From positions 62,001-126,000 of the forward strand of contig NZ_JACGLT010000008.1 of NCBI RefSeq assembly GCF_014062315.1: DNA of 64,000 bases. The letters are read 5' to 3'. This DNA comes from Gelidibacter maritimus (GTDB lineage: Bacteria > Bacteroidota > Bacteroidia > Flavobacteriales > Flavobacteriaceae). Below, piece after piece: positions 53,345 through 61,951 of this stretch (its first letter is position 1; the number at the start of each line of letters is the position of its first letter). The notes under the pieces are model-generated. The model searched no databases. It was given only the letters and a program-made list of their open reading frames with translations, and had not been told where the DNA came from. A program made the translations under genes and the position numbers.

Positions 53345-53375
53345 AAACCGTCTCGAATTTCGAGACGGTTTTTTT
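53345..53375 (+). terminator. Terminator of the SusCD unit
   Basis: Perfect 13-bp stem AAACCGTCTCGAA / TTCGAGACGGTTT with a short loop and a T tract, 58 bases after the SusD stop. Confidence 0.92.
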
Positions 53376-53520
53376 ATTCTGTTCATTTTCAAATTCCGAT
53401 TTCTACCTTCGAAATTATAGCACCCAGTATATCATTTAATTTTTTATAACTTTAGCGTCTTTAACTAACAATACAAGGATCCTTTTATTTTTGAATCAAG
53501 TAGCAGGTAACGTTAAACAT

Positions 53521-56214
53521 ATGATGATTAACAAAATTGTTAGCTTATTCCTGATATTGCTATATGGCACTCTGCCCATGGCCCAAAACGAAACCAACAA
53601 TTGGTATTTTGGTGATGAAGCTGGGCTTAATTTTAGCAATAATTCGCTAAGCGTTTTGACTGACAGTGCCATGGATACTCAGGCCGGTTGCGCTACTATT
53701 TCGGATAGCAGTGGACAATTACGATTTTACACCAATGGTCAAACTGTATGGAACCAACAACATGAAGTCATGGATAATGGAGCGGATTTAGCAGGCGAAA
53801 TCAACGGCACCCAAACTTCCATTATCATCCCAAAACCAAACGACCCAAATACCTATTATATTTTTGTGACACGACAAAATAGATCCACATCATCTCCAGT
53901 GCTTCTGCCAGGATTGTATTATTCTGAGGTCCAGTTTTCAGACCAGTATCCTTTAGGGACGGTGGTCCTAAAAAATGTCAGACTGGCCCTTTCCGTAACC
54001 GAACGTCTAACCGCCATACACCATGCAGAAAGCAATACCATAAGAGTGATTACCTTTGGTAATCTTTCGGGTATCACTAGCGCTCCAGATCAGGACTTTA
54101 TAATATTTAATGTTACAGAAAATGGTGTGGCTACAAGACCAATTGTTTCCACTCAAAGAAGCACAAACTCTGCAGTTGGCGCAATGAAAATTTCACCGAA
54201 TGGACAATATCTTGCCATTGCTGATTATGGTTCCAACTACATCAATTTATACAATTTTGACAATGACAATGTCACATTTAATCACCACTCTATTATAAAT
54301 TCAGTTCCAGGCTTCGGAACCTATATGCCTTATGGTATAGAGTTTTCTCAAGATTCAAAATTGATATATTTTACGGTCAAAGACACTTACAACACTAGTT
54401 TTTTACAAAAACATCTCATAGAAAGCACCACGGGAGTCAATCAAACAGTAACAATTGCTTATACCAAAGCTTATGAATTTGGAAGCTTGCAATTGGCCAG
54501 AAATGGAAATATTTACGTAGCAAATTTCGAGCAAGACAATCCCTTAATCTCCTCAAACCAAATTGGAGTCATTACAGAAGCTGAAAGCTTAGAAGCTGAC
54601 AGCGGATTTCAACCTTTAGCCATAGGTCTGGAAACTGGCCAATCGAACAAAGGCCTGCCAAATTTCATTCAATCGTATTTTAGGAATAGGATCATCACCG
54701 AAAATGTATGTGTCAACCAAGCCTTTGAGTTTTCAATGGATACGTACGCGCCTGTTGAAGCTGTGTTGTGGGACTTTGGAGACGGCAATACTTCCACTCT
54801 GTTGGAGCCAACCCATCAATACCAGACGCCTGACGAATACTTGGTAAGAGCAACCATCACTATAAATAACGCACAAGCTGATCTTTACAAAATGGTTGAA
54901 GCCTATGCTCTACCGTCAATAAATCCCGGTGAAAGCTTGCTGCAATGCGATTTGGACAACGATGGTTTTTCTTTTTTTAACCTCAACACCATTACTGAAA
55001 AAATAAACAACCCAAATCCTGAGGATGAACTGCTCTTTTATGAAACCATATCTGATTTGGACAATGATAGAAGCATCGAAAATCCTGATATTTACGAGAA
55101 TAGAAGCAATCCACAGGAGCTTTTCGTGAAAATTATTAGTCCAGAGGGATGTGAAACCATAAGTAATTTCTTTTTAGAGACTCTACATATTGAATTGCCC
55201 AACCTTAGTCCAATATACGCTTGTGAAGATTCAGATGAGATTCCTGATAATGGCAAAGCTACTTTTGATTTAGCTACAAAAGAAATTGAGATAAGAGCTC
55301 AATTTCAAATTGCCAACTCATCACTGCTAACCTTCTATGCCACATTTTTGGATGCAGAAACTAAAATTGATCCTCTTTCATCAAATCATAACACCGCTAC
55401 CACAACCATTTGGGTGCGAATTGACAATCCAGACACTGGATGCAACGGAATTGGAAGCATAGAACTATTTGTAAATCCCGAATTACCTTTAGATATTCAA
55501 GAACGTTATACCATTTGCGATCCAAGCTTACAATCTGTTATTAGTTTGGATGGGAATACGTCCAACGACCGATGGGAGTGGAGAAACGCTTCTGGTACCA
55601 TTCTCTCGACAAACCGGATATTTCACCTTACAGAACCTGGAAACTTCTCCGTAACAGTTTATAAATTGCAACATGGGATATGGTGTTCACGAACAGAAGA
55701 GTTTGTGGTCAATGACATCACCCCGCCCGTTTTTGATGAGATAAAAGCTGGAGATTATGAGATTTCAGTTTCCATCACAGGCGATAGTCTCTATGAATTT
55801 TCATTGGACAACACTTACTATTACGGCCAAAGCACATCTTATATCTTTTACAACGTCCAACCGGGAATTTATACTATTTATGTTAGGGATACCAACAATT
55901 GCGAACCACCAATTGCCACTGAGGTTTCATTTATTGGTTTCCCAAAATATTTCACCCCAAACGGCGATGGATACAACGATATATGGAAAATTCATGGCAT
56001 TTCATCTGAATTCTACAGGTCAGCCCACATCGAAATTTACGATAGATACGGCAAACTTTTGCATACCATGGATTTAAAAAACAATGATTCTGGATGGGAT
56101 GGCACCTTCAAAGGTGAAGTTTTAGGATCCACAGATTACTGGTTCACTGCAACCTTGATCGATCTTGACAACAACGCCATCAAACAAAGTGGTCATTTCA
56201 GTCTCATCTTATAA
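53521..56214 (+). CDS. Large secreted protein with PKD domain and T9SS type B sorting domain
   Basis: 897 residues from the ATG at 53521; an in-frame TTG at 53491 adds 10 residues before the signal. Signal peptide MMINKIVSLFLILLYGTLPMAQ. The N-terminal about 390 residues form a beta-propeller-like region beginning with NWYFGDEAGLNFSNNS, a start common in flavobacterial surface proteins. A PKD domain (AVLWDFGDGNTSTLLEPTHQY) is at about 425-480, then repetitive beta modules, ending in the type B (gliding-motility-type) C-terminal domain FPKYFTPNGDGYNDIWKI, IYDRYGKLLHTM, GWDGTFKGE. Cell-surface protein, possibly adhesive. Separate from SusCD by a terminator. Confidence 0.93.
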   Translation: MMINKIVSLFLILLYGTLPMAQNETNNWYFGDEAGLNFSNNSLSVLTDSAMDTQAGCATISDSSGQLRFYTNGQTVWNQQHEVMDNGADLAGEINGTQTSIIIPKPNDPNTYYIFVTRQNRSTSSPVLLPGLYYSEVQFSDQYPLGTVVLKNVRLALSVTERLTAIHHAESNTIRVITFGNLSGITSAPDQDFIIFNVTENGVATRPIVSTQRSTNSAVGAMKISPNGQYLAIADYGSNYINLYNFDNDNVTFNHHSIINSVPGFGTYMPYGIEFSQDSKLIYFTVKDTYNTSFLQKHLIESTTGVNQTVTIAYTKAYEFGSLQLARNGNIYVANFEQDNPLISSNQIGVITEAESLEADSGFQPLAIGLETGQSNKGLPNFIQSYFRNRIITENVCVNQAFEFSMDTYAPVEAVLWDFGDGNTSTLLEPTHQYQTPDEYLVRATITINNAQADLYKMVEAYALPSINPGESLLQCDLDNDGFSFFNLNTITEKINNPNPEDELLFYETISDLDNDRSIENPDIYENRSNPQELFVKIISPEGCETISNFFLETLHIELPNLSPIYACEDSDEIPDNGKATFDLATKEIEIRAQFQIANSSLLTFYATFLDAETKIDPLSSNHNTATTTIWVRIDNPDTGCNGIGSIELFVNPELPLDIQERYTICDPSLQSVISLDGNTSNDRWEWRNASGTILSTNRIFHLTEPGNFSVTVYKLQHGIWCSRTEEFVVNDITPPVFDEIKAGDYEISVSITGDSLYEFSLDNTYYYGQSTSYIFYNVQPGIYTIYVRDTNNCEPPIATEVSFIGFPKYFTPNGDGYNDIWKIHGISSEFYRSAHIEIYDRYGKLLHTMDLKNNDSGWDGTFKGEVLGSTDYWFTATLIDLDNNAIKQSGHFSLIL

Positions 56215-57708
56215 TTATCGATTTCTCCAAAAGAAAGGCGTCAATAAAATCAAAACCGTAAATAGCTCCAAACGTCCAATGAGCATTAAAAAAGAAGCCC
56301 ACCACTGCGCCAATGGGGGCAATGCGGCATAATTGTTTACTGGACCAAAATTGCCCAAGGCCGGCCCAATATTGCCAAGACTAGAGGCGGCCAATCCGAT
56401 AGCGGATCTAAAATCGATCGCAAACATTGAAAACACCAAGGCACCTACAATAAATGAGATCATATATAAAATAAAAAATCCGAGAATATTATAAACAACA
56501 ACTCCCGTTATCGCTTTTGTATTATAGCGAACTGGCAACACAGCATTGGGGTGAATTGCTCTTTTAAATTCCAAGAATCCATTTTTTATCAAAATCAGAT
56601 GGCGCATCACTTTCACACCTCCTGATGTACTCCCCGCTGAACCTCCTAAAAACATAATCCCAAAAAATAAAACCATTAAAAATGGCGTCCATAAGGTATA
56701 ATCTGCGGTAATAAATCCGGTTGTGGTGATGACGGTGACTACCTGAAACAAGGCATGTCTAAAAGCACTTTCTCCCGCCCCCCAAACCATAGGGTGCTCC
56801 AGGGTAGAAAGCGATAAATCGGCTCTAAAATAGATGATCAATGCGGCAATAATCGTAAAGGTAGCTATGAATCTGAAATACCAATGCAGCTCTTCATCAC
56901 CTAAAGCTCTTTGTACTTTTCCCTTGAAGGCATAATAGCTCAATACAAAATTGGTTCCTGCCAAAAACATAAAGGTGATGATTATATATTGAATGAGCGG
57001 CTTGTCATTCCAATAGGCCACACTCGCGTTTTTCGTAGAAAACCCTCCTGTAGACAAGGTGCTCATAGCATGATTTATGGCGTCAAAAAAGGACATGCCC
57101 GCTACCTTTAACAAAATGGTCTCTGCCGCTGTGTAGCCAAAATAAATCAACCATAAACGCTTTGCTGTATCGGTGATGCGCGGATGCAATTTATCGGCAC
57201 TTGGTCCTGGTGCTTCTGCAGCAAACAACTGCATGCCGCCAATACCCAATAAGGGCAAGATCGCGATAGCCAAAACAATAATTCCCATGCCACCAATCCA
57301 ATGGGTCGTACTCCGCCAAAACAAAATCCCTTTGGGTACCGCCTCAATATCATTTATAATGGTTGCTCCAGTAGTGGTATATCCGGACATGGTTTCGAAA
57401 AAAGCACTCGTAAAACTCGGAATGACCTCCGTGACCATATAGGGCAAGGTGCCGGAAATGGCCATGACCACCCAACCAAAGGTAACCACCATATAGCCTT
57501 CCCGCTTATTCATTTCCTTACTGTGCTTTTTGGTAGCAACCATGAAAATAATACCAAACAGCAACACGGCAACTCCAGAAAGAAAAAGATTCAAGGTAAC
57601 GCCATCATCATAAATAAAACTGACTAAAGTAGCCAATAGCATAAATCCACCATTGAACAATAATAACAGTCCAAAAAAATAAAAAATGATTTCGTAGTTG
57701 ATTTTCAT
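56215..57708 (-). CDS. trkH: TrkH-family potassium uptake protein
   Basis: 497 residues with four repeated M1-P-M2 units. Filter-like glycine loops are SGYTTTGATI, STGGFST, VTTTGFITA and SSLGNIGPALGN. Inner membrane K+ translocating subunit. Encoded 85 bases after trkA on the same strand; the two make one uptake system. Length normal. A large hydrophobic N-terminus and a C-terminal ELFTVLILLTPFFWRNR are as in the family. Confidence 0.96.
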   Translation of the reverse strand: MKINYEIIFYFFGLLLLFNGGFMLLATLVSFIYDDGVTLNLFLSGVAVLLFGIIFMVATKKHSKEMNKREGYMVVTFGWVVMAISGTLPYMVTEVIPSFTSAFFETMSGYTTTGATIINDIEAVPKGILFWRSTTHWIGGMGIIVLAIAILPLLGIGGMQLFAAEAPGPSADKLHPRITDTAKRLWLIYFGYTAAETILLKVAGMSFFDAINHAMSTLSTGGFSTKNASVAYWNDKPLIQYIIITFMFLAGTNFVLSYYAFKGKVQRALGDEELHWYFRFIATFTIIAALIIYFRADLSLSTLEHPMVWGAGESAFRHALFQVVTVITTTGFITADYTLWTPFLMVLFFGIMFLGGSAGSTSGGVKVMRHLILIKNGFLEFKRAIHPNAVLPVRYNTKAITGVVVYNILGFFILYMISFIVGALVFSMFAIDFRSAIGLAASSLGNIGPALGNFGPVNNYAALPPLAQWWASFLMLIGRLELFTVLILLTPFFWRNR

Positions 57709-57793
57709 ATCTTTTCACGCCATCTCATGAAGATTCAAAGTTGTTCTCTCCGTAGTTTGCGACTAATTCAAGGTTAGTTTAAAGCATTATGTT

Positions 57794-59143
57794 TTAAAAG
57801 AATAGTTTCTCTACTTCGGTAATCGCCTTTGGCAAACAGCAAACCACCACTCTATCACCACCCTGTACTTTAAAATCGCCCAGTGGGATAATCCCTTTGC
57901 CATCTCTTATGACACCACCAATAATGGCTGATCGGGGAAATTCGATATCCTTTATCACTCTTTCGGTAATCTTAGATCGGTTTTTAACAACAAACTCCAA
58001 TAATTCGGCATTCATATTATTGAGTTTTGTCATTGCAACCACCTCGCCCTTTCGGATGTATCTAAATATATTATTGGCAGCCAATAGTTTTTTATTGATC
58101 AAGGTATCAATTCCGATCGATTCAGAAATCTGATAATAATCCATGTTTTCCACTAAGGCAATGGTTTTCTTCACACCTTTGGATTTGGCTACCAAACAGG
58201 ACATAATATTGGTTTCTGAATTTCCGGTAACGGCAATAAAAGCATCCATATTGCCTATATTCTCTTCTTCAAGTAGCTCTGCGTTTCGTCCATCGCCGTT
58301 TACAATCAATACTTTGGGCATATCATCAGCCAATTCAAAAGCGACCTCTTTATTGCTTTCAACCAGTTTAACGTTGAAGTTGGCACGACATAATTCCTTC
58401 GCCGTTTTATGGCCAATCTTACTGCCCCCAAGAATCATCACATTCTTAACATCTAAACGCATCTTTCCTGAAAGCTTGAACAATTCTTCGCTCCCTCCTT
58501 TTGAGGTCACAAAAACCACTTTATCTCCTTCTTTAAACTCTGTATCACCGCGTGGAATGATGGTGTATTGCGTCCCAAAGCGCTGAATGGCGATGGGCAC
58601 AAAATGAATCTGTGGGAATACTTCTGCCGCCTGCTGAACCGTTTTCCCTACAAAGGTGGCAGTCATAGACAACCTTAAACTCAACATGGTCAAAGCACCT
58701 TGTTCAAACTCATAACCATCATCAAAGCCATATTGGTTCAATAGCAACTCTATCTCTCCTGCTGCCAAAGACACTGGTGAAATCAATTCATCAATCCCAA
58801 ATTTTGAAAAACCAACCTCATCTTTTTGATCAATAAACTCTGTATTTGAAATCCTGGCAATGGTTCGTCTGGCGCCAAGCTGTTTGGCCAGCACGCAAGC
58901 TGTAATATTGGTAGTTTCAGAAGATGTTACGGCAATAAACAGATCTGAATTTTCAACCCGTGCATCTTTCAAAACGGCAATGGACGTAGCATCCCCTTTA
59001 ATCACCCGAATATCCAAATGATCAATGGCATAGACCAAACTTTCCTTTTTTGTATCGATCAAAGTGATTTCCTGGGATTCGTAAGATAATAGTTTTGCCA
59101 AATGAAATCCGACTTCACCAGCACCTGAAATGATTATTTTCAT
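57794..59143 (-). CDS. trkA: Trk system potassium uptake protein TrkA
   Basis: 449 residues, two RCK units in tandem. NAD-binding folds start MKIIISGAGEVGFHLAKLL (1-19) and NVMILGGSKIGHKTAKEL (about 233), each followed by a TrkA_C domain (for example LRLSMTATFVGKTVQQAAEVF and IGGVIRDGKGIIPLGDFKVQGGDRVVV). Cytoplasmic regulator gating TrkH. First gene of the trkA-trkH unit with its own promoter at 59169. Confidence 0.96.
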   Translation of the reverse strand: MKIIISGAGEVGFHLAKLLSYESQEITLIDTKKESLVYAIDHLDIRVIKGDATSIAVLKDARVENSDLFIAVTSSETTNITACVLAKQLGARRTIARISNTEFIDQKDEVGFSKFGIDELISPVSLAAGEIELLLNQYGFDDGYEFEQGALTMLSLRLSMTATFVGKTVQQAAEVFPQIHFVPIAIQRFGTQYTIIPRGDTEFKEGDKVVFVTSKGGSEELFKLSGKMRLDVKNVMILGGSKIGHKTAKELCRANFNVKLVESNKEVAFELADDMPKVLIVNGDGRNAELLEEENIGNMDAFIAVTGNSETNIMSCLVAKSKGVKKTIALVENMDYYQISESIGIDTLINKKLLAANNIFRYIRKGEVVAMTKLNNMNAELLEFVVKNRSKITERVIKDIEFPRSAIIGGVIRDGKGIIPLGDFKVQGGDRVVVCCLPKAITEVEKLFF

Positions 59144-59421
59144 TTAATACATCTTTCAAAAAGAGCTACAAATATAAGATATTTAAAAGTTTCCTATTTA
59201 ATTTGGAAAGGATATAATGGTATGCCGTCAATATAAAAATCAAGAACTACGAACAGGTTTTGTAAGCTTCTAAAGGACAATCACTTTTTAATTGTGCCAT
59301 AGCGCTTGGTGTAAACACCTTGGGTTGGAAACTGATTTCTCGCCTTTGAAGGTAGCATTCCAAATCATCAACATTTTCAGCTTTTCACCTCACATTGACA
59401 AATTTGCAATAAAAAAATATG
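59144..59421. other. Intergenic gap between trkA and ubiE
   Basis: About 280 bases between divergent genes holding the two promoter boxes (59169-59176 minus, 59422-59429 plus). Nothing else recognised. Confidence 0.55.
59169..59176 (-). promoter_or_regulatory. Consensus -7 box (TATATTTG) for trkA-trkH
   Basis: Exact TAnnTTTG on the minus strand, 25 bases before the trkA ATG at 59143. Confidence 0.6.
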
Positions 59422-59429
59422 TAGTTTTG
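59422..59429 (+). promoter_or_regulatory. Consensus -7 box (TAGTTTTG) for ubiE-porT
   Basis: Exact TAnnTTTG, 14 bases before the ubiE ATG at 59444. Confidence 0.65.
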
Positions 59430-59443
59430 CCAAAAATAATGCC

Positions 59444-60172
59444 ATGTCAGAAAAAGTAAAACCATACAAGGACAGTCAAGCGAACAAGAAGGAACAAGTG
59501 ACCAAAATGTTCGACACGATTTCAAAGGAATACGACGGTTTAAACCGGGTCATTTCTTTCGGAATTGATATTAAATGGCGAAAAAAAGTGGTGGACATTA
59601 TTGCCAAAACCCAACCTAATCGGATTCTTGATATTGCTACTGGCACGGGCGACTTAGCCATTAATCTTGCACAAACCAATGCCCAAGAAATCATTGGATT
59701 GGATATCAGTGATGGCATGCTTGAGGTTGGCAGACAAAAAATTGCGGATAAAAAACTGAATGACAAGATCAAAATGACGCTTGGCGATTCTGAAAATCTT
59801 CCGTTTGAGGACAACAGTTTTGATGCGATTACCGTCGCTTTCGGTGTCAGGAATTTTGAGGATTTAGAAAAAGGCCTCTCCGAGATTCTACGTGTATTGA
59901 AACCCGAAGGCACGTTTGTAATTTTAGAAACATCTGTTCCGATCAAGACACCGTTTAAACAAGGCTACAAATTCTATTCAAAGTATATTTTACCAACTAT
60001 TGGAAAAGTGTTTTCGAAAGATCGGGTCGCTTATTCCTATTTGAGTGAATCGGCATCTATTTTTCCTTATGGCGAGGCCTTAAACAATATTTTGAGACAA
60101 ATTGGGTTTAACAATGTTAAGGATTTGCCTCAAACCTTTGGTGTGGCTACCATTTATACGGCAACCAAGTAA
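59444..60172 (+). CDS. ubiE: Demethylmenaquinone methyltransferase
   Basis: 242 residues. MenG/UbiE signatures: [21 protein letters not shown] near the N-terminus, SAM motif [42 protein letters not shown] and the C-terminal [21 protein letters not shown]-type stretch followed by [11 protein letters not shown]. It methylates demethylmenaquinone in the last step of menaquinone synthesis, the quinone that Nqr reduces. The porT gene follows after 35 bases on the same strand, an order I recall as common in flavobacteria. Confidence 0.96.
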   Translation: MSEKVKPYKDSQANKKEQVTKMFDTISKEYDGLNRVISFGIDIKWRKKVVDIIAKTQPNRILDIATGTGDLAINLAQTNAQEIIGLDISDGMLEVGRQKIADKKLNDKIKMTLGDSENLPFEDNSFDAITVAFGVRNFEDLEKGLSEILRVLKPEGTFVILETSVPIKTPFKQGYKFYSKYILPTIGKVFSKDRVAYSYLSESASIFPYGEALNNILRQIGFNNVKDLPQTFGVATIYTATK

Positions 60173-60207
60173 ACATCCCATTTTAATTGACCAAGAACCT
60201 CAATACA

Positions 60208-60903
60208 ATGAAAAGAACTGGTATTATCATTCTATTTTTACTGATCTGCAATTCGGCATCAGCACAATTATTCACTAAGGAAAGAGTTAAAAATCAAGAG
60301 AATTTTGATAAGGACCGATTGACCTGGGGCTATTTTTTAGGTTTTAATAGTTATGACTTTAAGTTTCAATACCACGAAGATTTAAAAGATGTCACGGTTA
60401 AGACAAGTCTCGGATTTAACGTGGGTTTAGTGGGAGATTTGCGCCTCAACGACTATTTTAATTTACGTTTTGAACCAGGTTTGTACATCTCAAAAAGAAA
60501 TCTGGAATACGATTTTCCAACTACCAATCCTTCAGACCTCTTCCGAGAAGTGAATTCTACCTATATTCACTTTCCCTTTTTATTAAAAGCCAGCACTAAA
60601 CGCATCAACAATTTTAAACCTTTTATTGTAGGAGGCCTTTCAACCGCTTTAAACTTGTCCAGTAACCAAGATGGCGATGACAATCGCGCAGGAAAGTTCC
60701 GGACCAAAAAAAGCATGCTCTTTTATGAGGTTGGATTTGGGATCGACTTTTATTTGGAGTGGTTTAAGTTTACACCATCTATAAGAGGTGTGTTTGCCAT
60801 TAACGACGAATTGATTAGAGATCGCGACCCTAATAGTCCTTGGACAGATAATATTGCCTCTATGGAAACACGTGGCGTTTTTATAAATTTCACGTTTCAG
60901 TAG
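60208..60903 (+). CDS. porT: PorT-family outer membrane protein of the type IX secretion system
   Basis: 231 residues from the ATG at 60208 (MKRTGIIILFLLICNSASAQ signal peptide, cut after SAQ); a TTG at 60187 would add seven residues ahead of it. The mature protein is an eight-stranded-barrel type: TWGYFLGFNSYDFKFQYHEDL, FNVGLVGDLRLNDYFNLRFEPGLYISKRN, STYIHFPFLLKAS, PFIVGGLSTALNL, LFYEVGFGIDFYLEWFKFTPSIRGVFAIND, VFINFTFQ. This pattern and its position after ubiE identify PorT (SprT), required for T9SS function and gliding. I infer the role from family knowledge. Confidence 0.9.
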   Translation: MKRTGIIILFLLICNSASAQLFTKERVKNQENFDKDRLTWGYFLGFNSYDFKFQYHEDLKDVTVKTSLGFNVGLVGDLRLNDYFNLRFEPGLYISKRNLEYDFPTTNPSDLFREVNSTYIHFPFLLKASTKRINNFKPFIVGGLSTALNLSSNQDGDDNRAGKFRTKKSMLFYEVGFGIDFYLEWFKFTPSIRGVFAINDELIRDRDPNSPWTDNIASMETRGVFINFTFQ

Positions 60904-61105
60904 GTTCGGATTTCGAGTTTCCTGCTTTGAGTTTCCCGAGGATTCCACAGATTTTCGCAGACGATAACTGATATAAGTTAATAGACCAGAGCTCGTTAAA
61001 AAAATCCCAAATTAGAGTTGACCATTATTCGTTATTCAAAATAAACAATCTTCAATCGGTAATTGAAAAAACACCCCGCTCATCCCTAATCCCTAATACC
61101 TAATA

Positions 61106-61834
61106 CTACCCGCGCCTCTTAAACTCACTCAATAAAATAGCGGTGGCCGTTGCCACGTTCAGACTTTCCGTTTCTTGATGTTTACTAAAATGTGGAATAC
61201 CGAGTCGATTTTCGATAAGAACTTCAATTTCAGGAGAAATTCCATTAGCCTCATTGCCCATGATCAAAATGCCTTGTTTTGGTAAAACCTTTTCGTAGAT
61301 ACTATGCCCATCCATAAAAGCACCAAGCTTTTGAACTTTTGTTGTTTTTAAAAAGGTCTCCAAGTTGAGATATCTGACATTGACCCGAGTCAAAGAGCCC
61401 ATTGTAGCCTGAACCACCTTCGGATTGTAGCAATCGACCGTCGTTTCACTACATACCAAATGCTCAATTCCAAACCAATCGCACAGTCTAATGATGGTCC
61501 CTAAATTTCCGGGATCACGAATGGCATCCAAAGCGAGGATCAAGGTATCTGTAGCAACTTTTTCTTCGTTAGGAATTTCAAAAACCGCCACCACTTGTTG
61601 CGGGGTCGTTAACGCACTCATCTTTTTGAGTTCAGGTTCAGTAACCGTATAAAATTTTTCAGACGGAACATTATAGTCACCCCTCGTCAGAGCATATATA
61701 CCGTGGAGCTTAAAGTGGGATTTTAAAAATTCGTCCACAGCTTTTTTTCCTTCCACCCTAAACAACCGATGTTTCAATCGCTGTTTCTTTTGTCCTAAAC
61801 TTGCAATTATTTTTATTTGATTCTTTGTTAACAT
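61106..61834 (-). CDS. TrmH/SpoU-family RNA 2'-O-methyltransferase
   Basis: 242 residues. An N-terminal substrate-binding region (IKIIASLGQKKQRLKHRLFRVEGKKAVDEFL) precedes the SPOUT knot: motif 1 ALDAIRDPGNLGTIIRLCDWFG, motif 2 GILIMGNEANGISPEI, motif 3 LGIPHFSKHQETESLNVATATAILL. It methylates a ribose of rRNA or tRNA; the target nucleotide is unknown. Divergent from the outer membrane assembly gene that follows. Confidence 0.94.
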   Translation of the reverse strand: MLTKNQIKIIASLGQKKQRLKHRLFRVEGKKAVDEFLKSHFKLHGIYALTRGDYNVPSEKFYTVTEPELKKMSALTTPQQVVAVFEIPNEEKVATDTLILALDAIRDPGNLGTIIRLCDWFGIEHLVCSETTVDCYNPKVVQATMGSLTRVNVRYLNLETFLKTTKVQKLGAFMDGHSIYEKVLPKQGILIMGNEANGISPEIEVLIENRLGIPHFSKHQETESLNVATATAILLSEFKRRG

Positions 61835-61845
61835 TAAAATGTATT

Positions 61846-61853
61846 TACTTTTG
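61846..61853 (+). promoter_or_regulatory. Consensus -7 box (TACTTTTG) for the TamA/BamA-like gene
   Basis: Exact TAnnTTTG, 98 bases before the TTG start at 61952. Confidence 0.6.
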
Positions 61854-61951
61854 TTACGTTACTGATTCCTAAGAACGATAATTGCAATAGTTGTTTTACC
61901 TCCTAGAAAAACAGTAAATTTGATCCCATCAATACTTATGTCCACTTCCTC

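Noticed and set aside
58143-58586. A 147-codon plus-strand frame opposite trkA
   Set aside because: Long only because of the GC pattern of trkA on the other strand; TrkA domains are unmistakable.
59476-59946. A 156-codon minus-strand frame opposite ubiE
   Set aside because: Antisense shadow of a clear MenG/UbiE gene.
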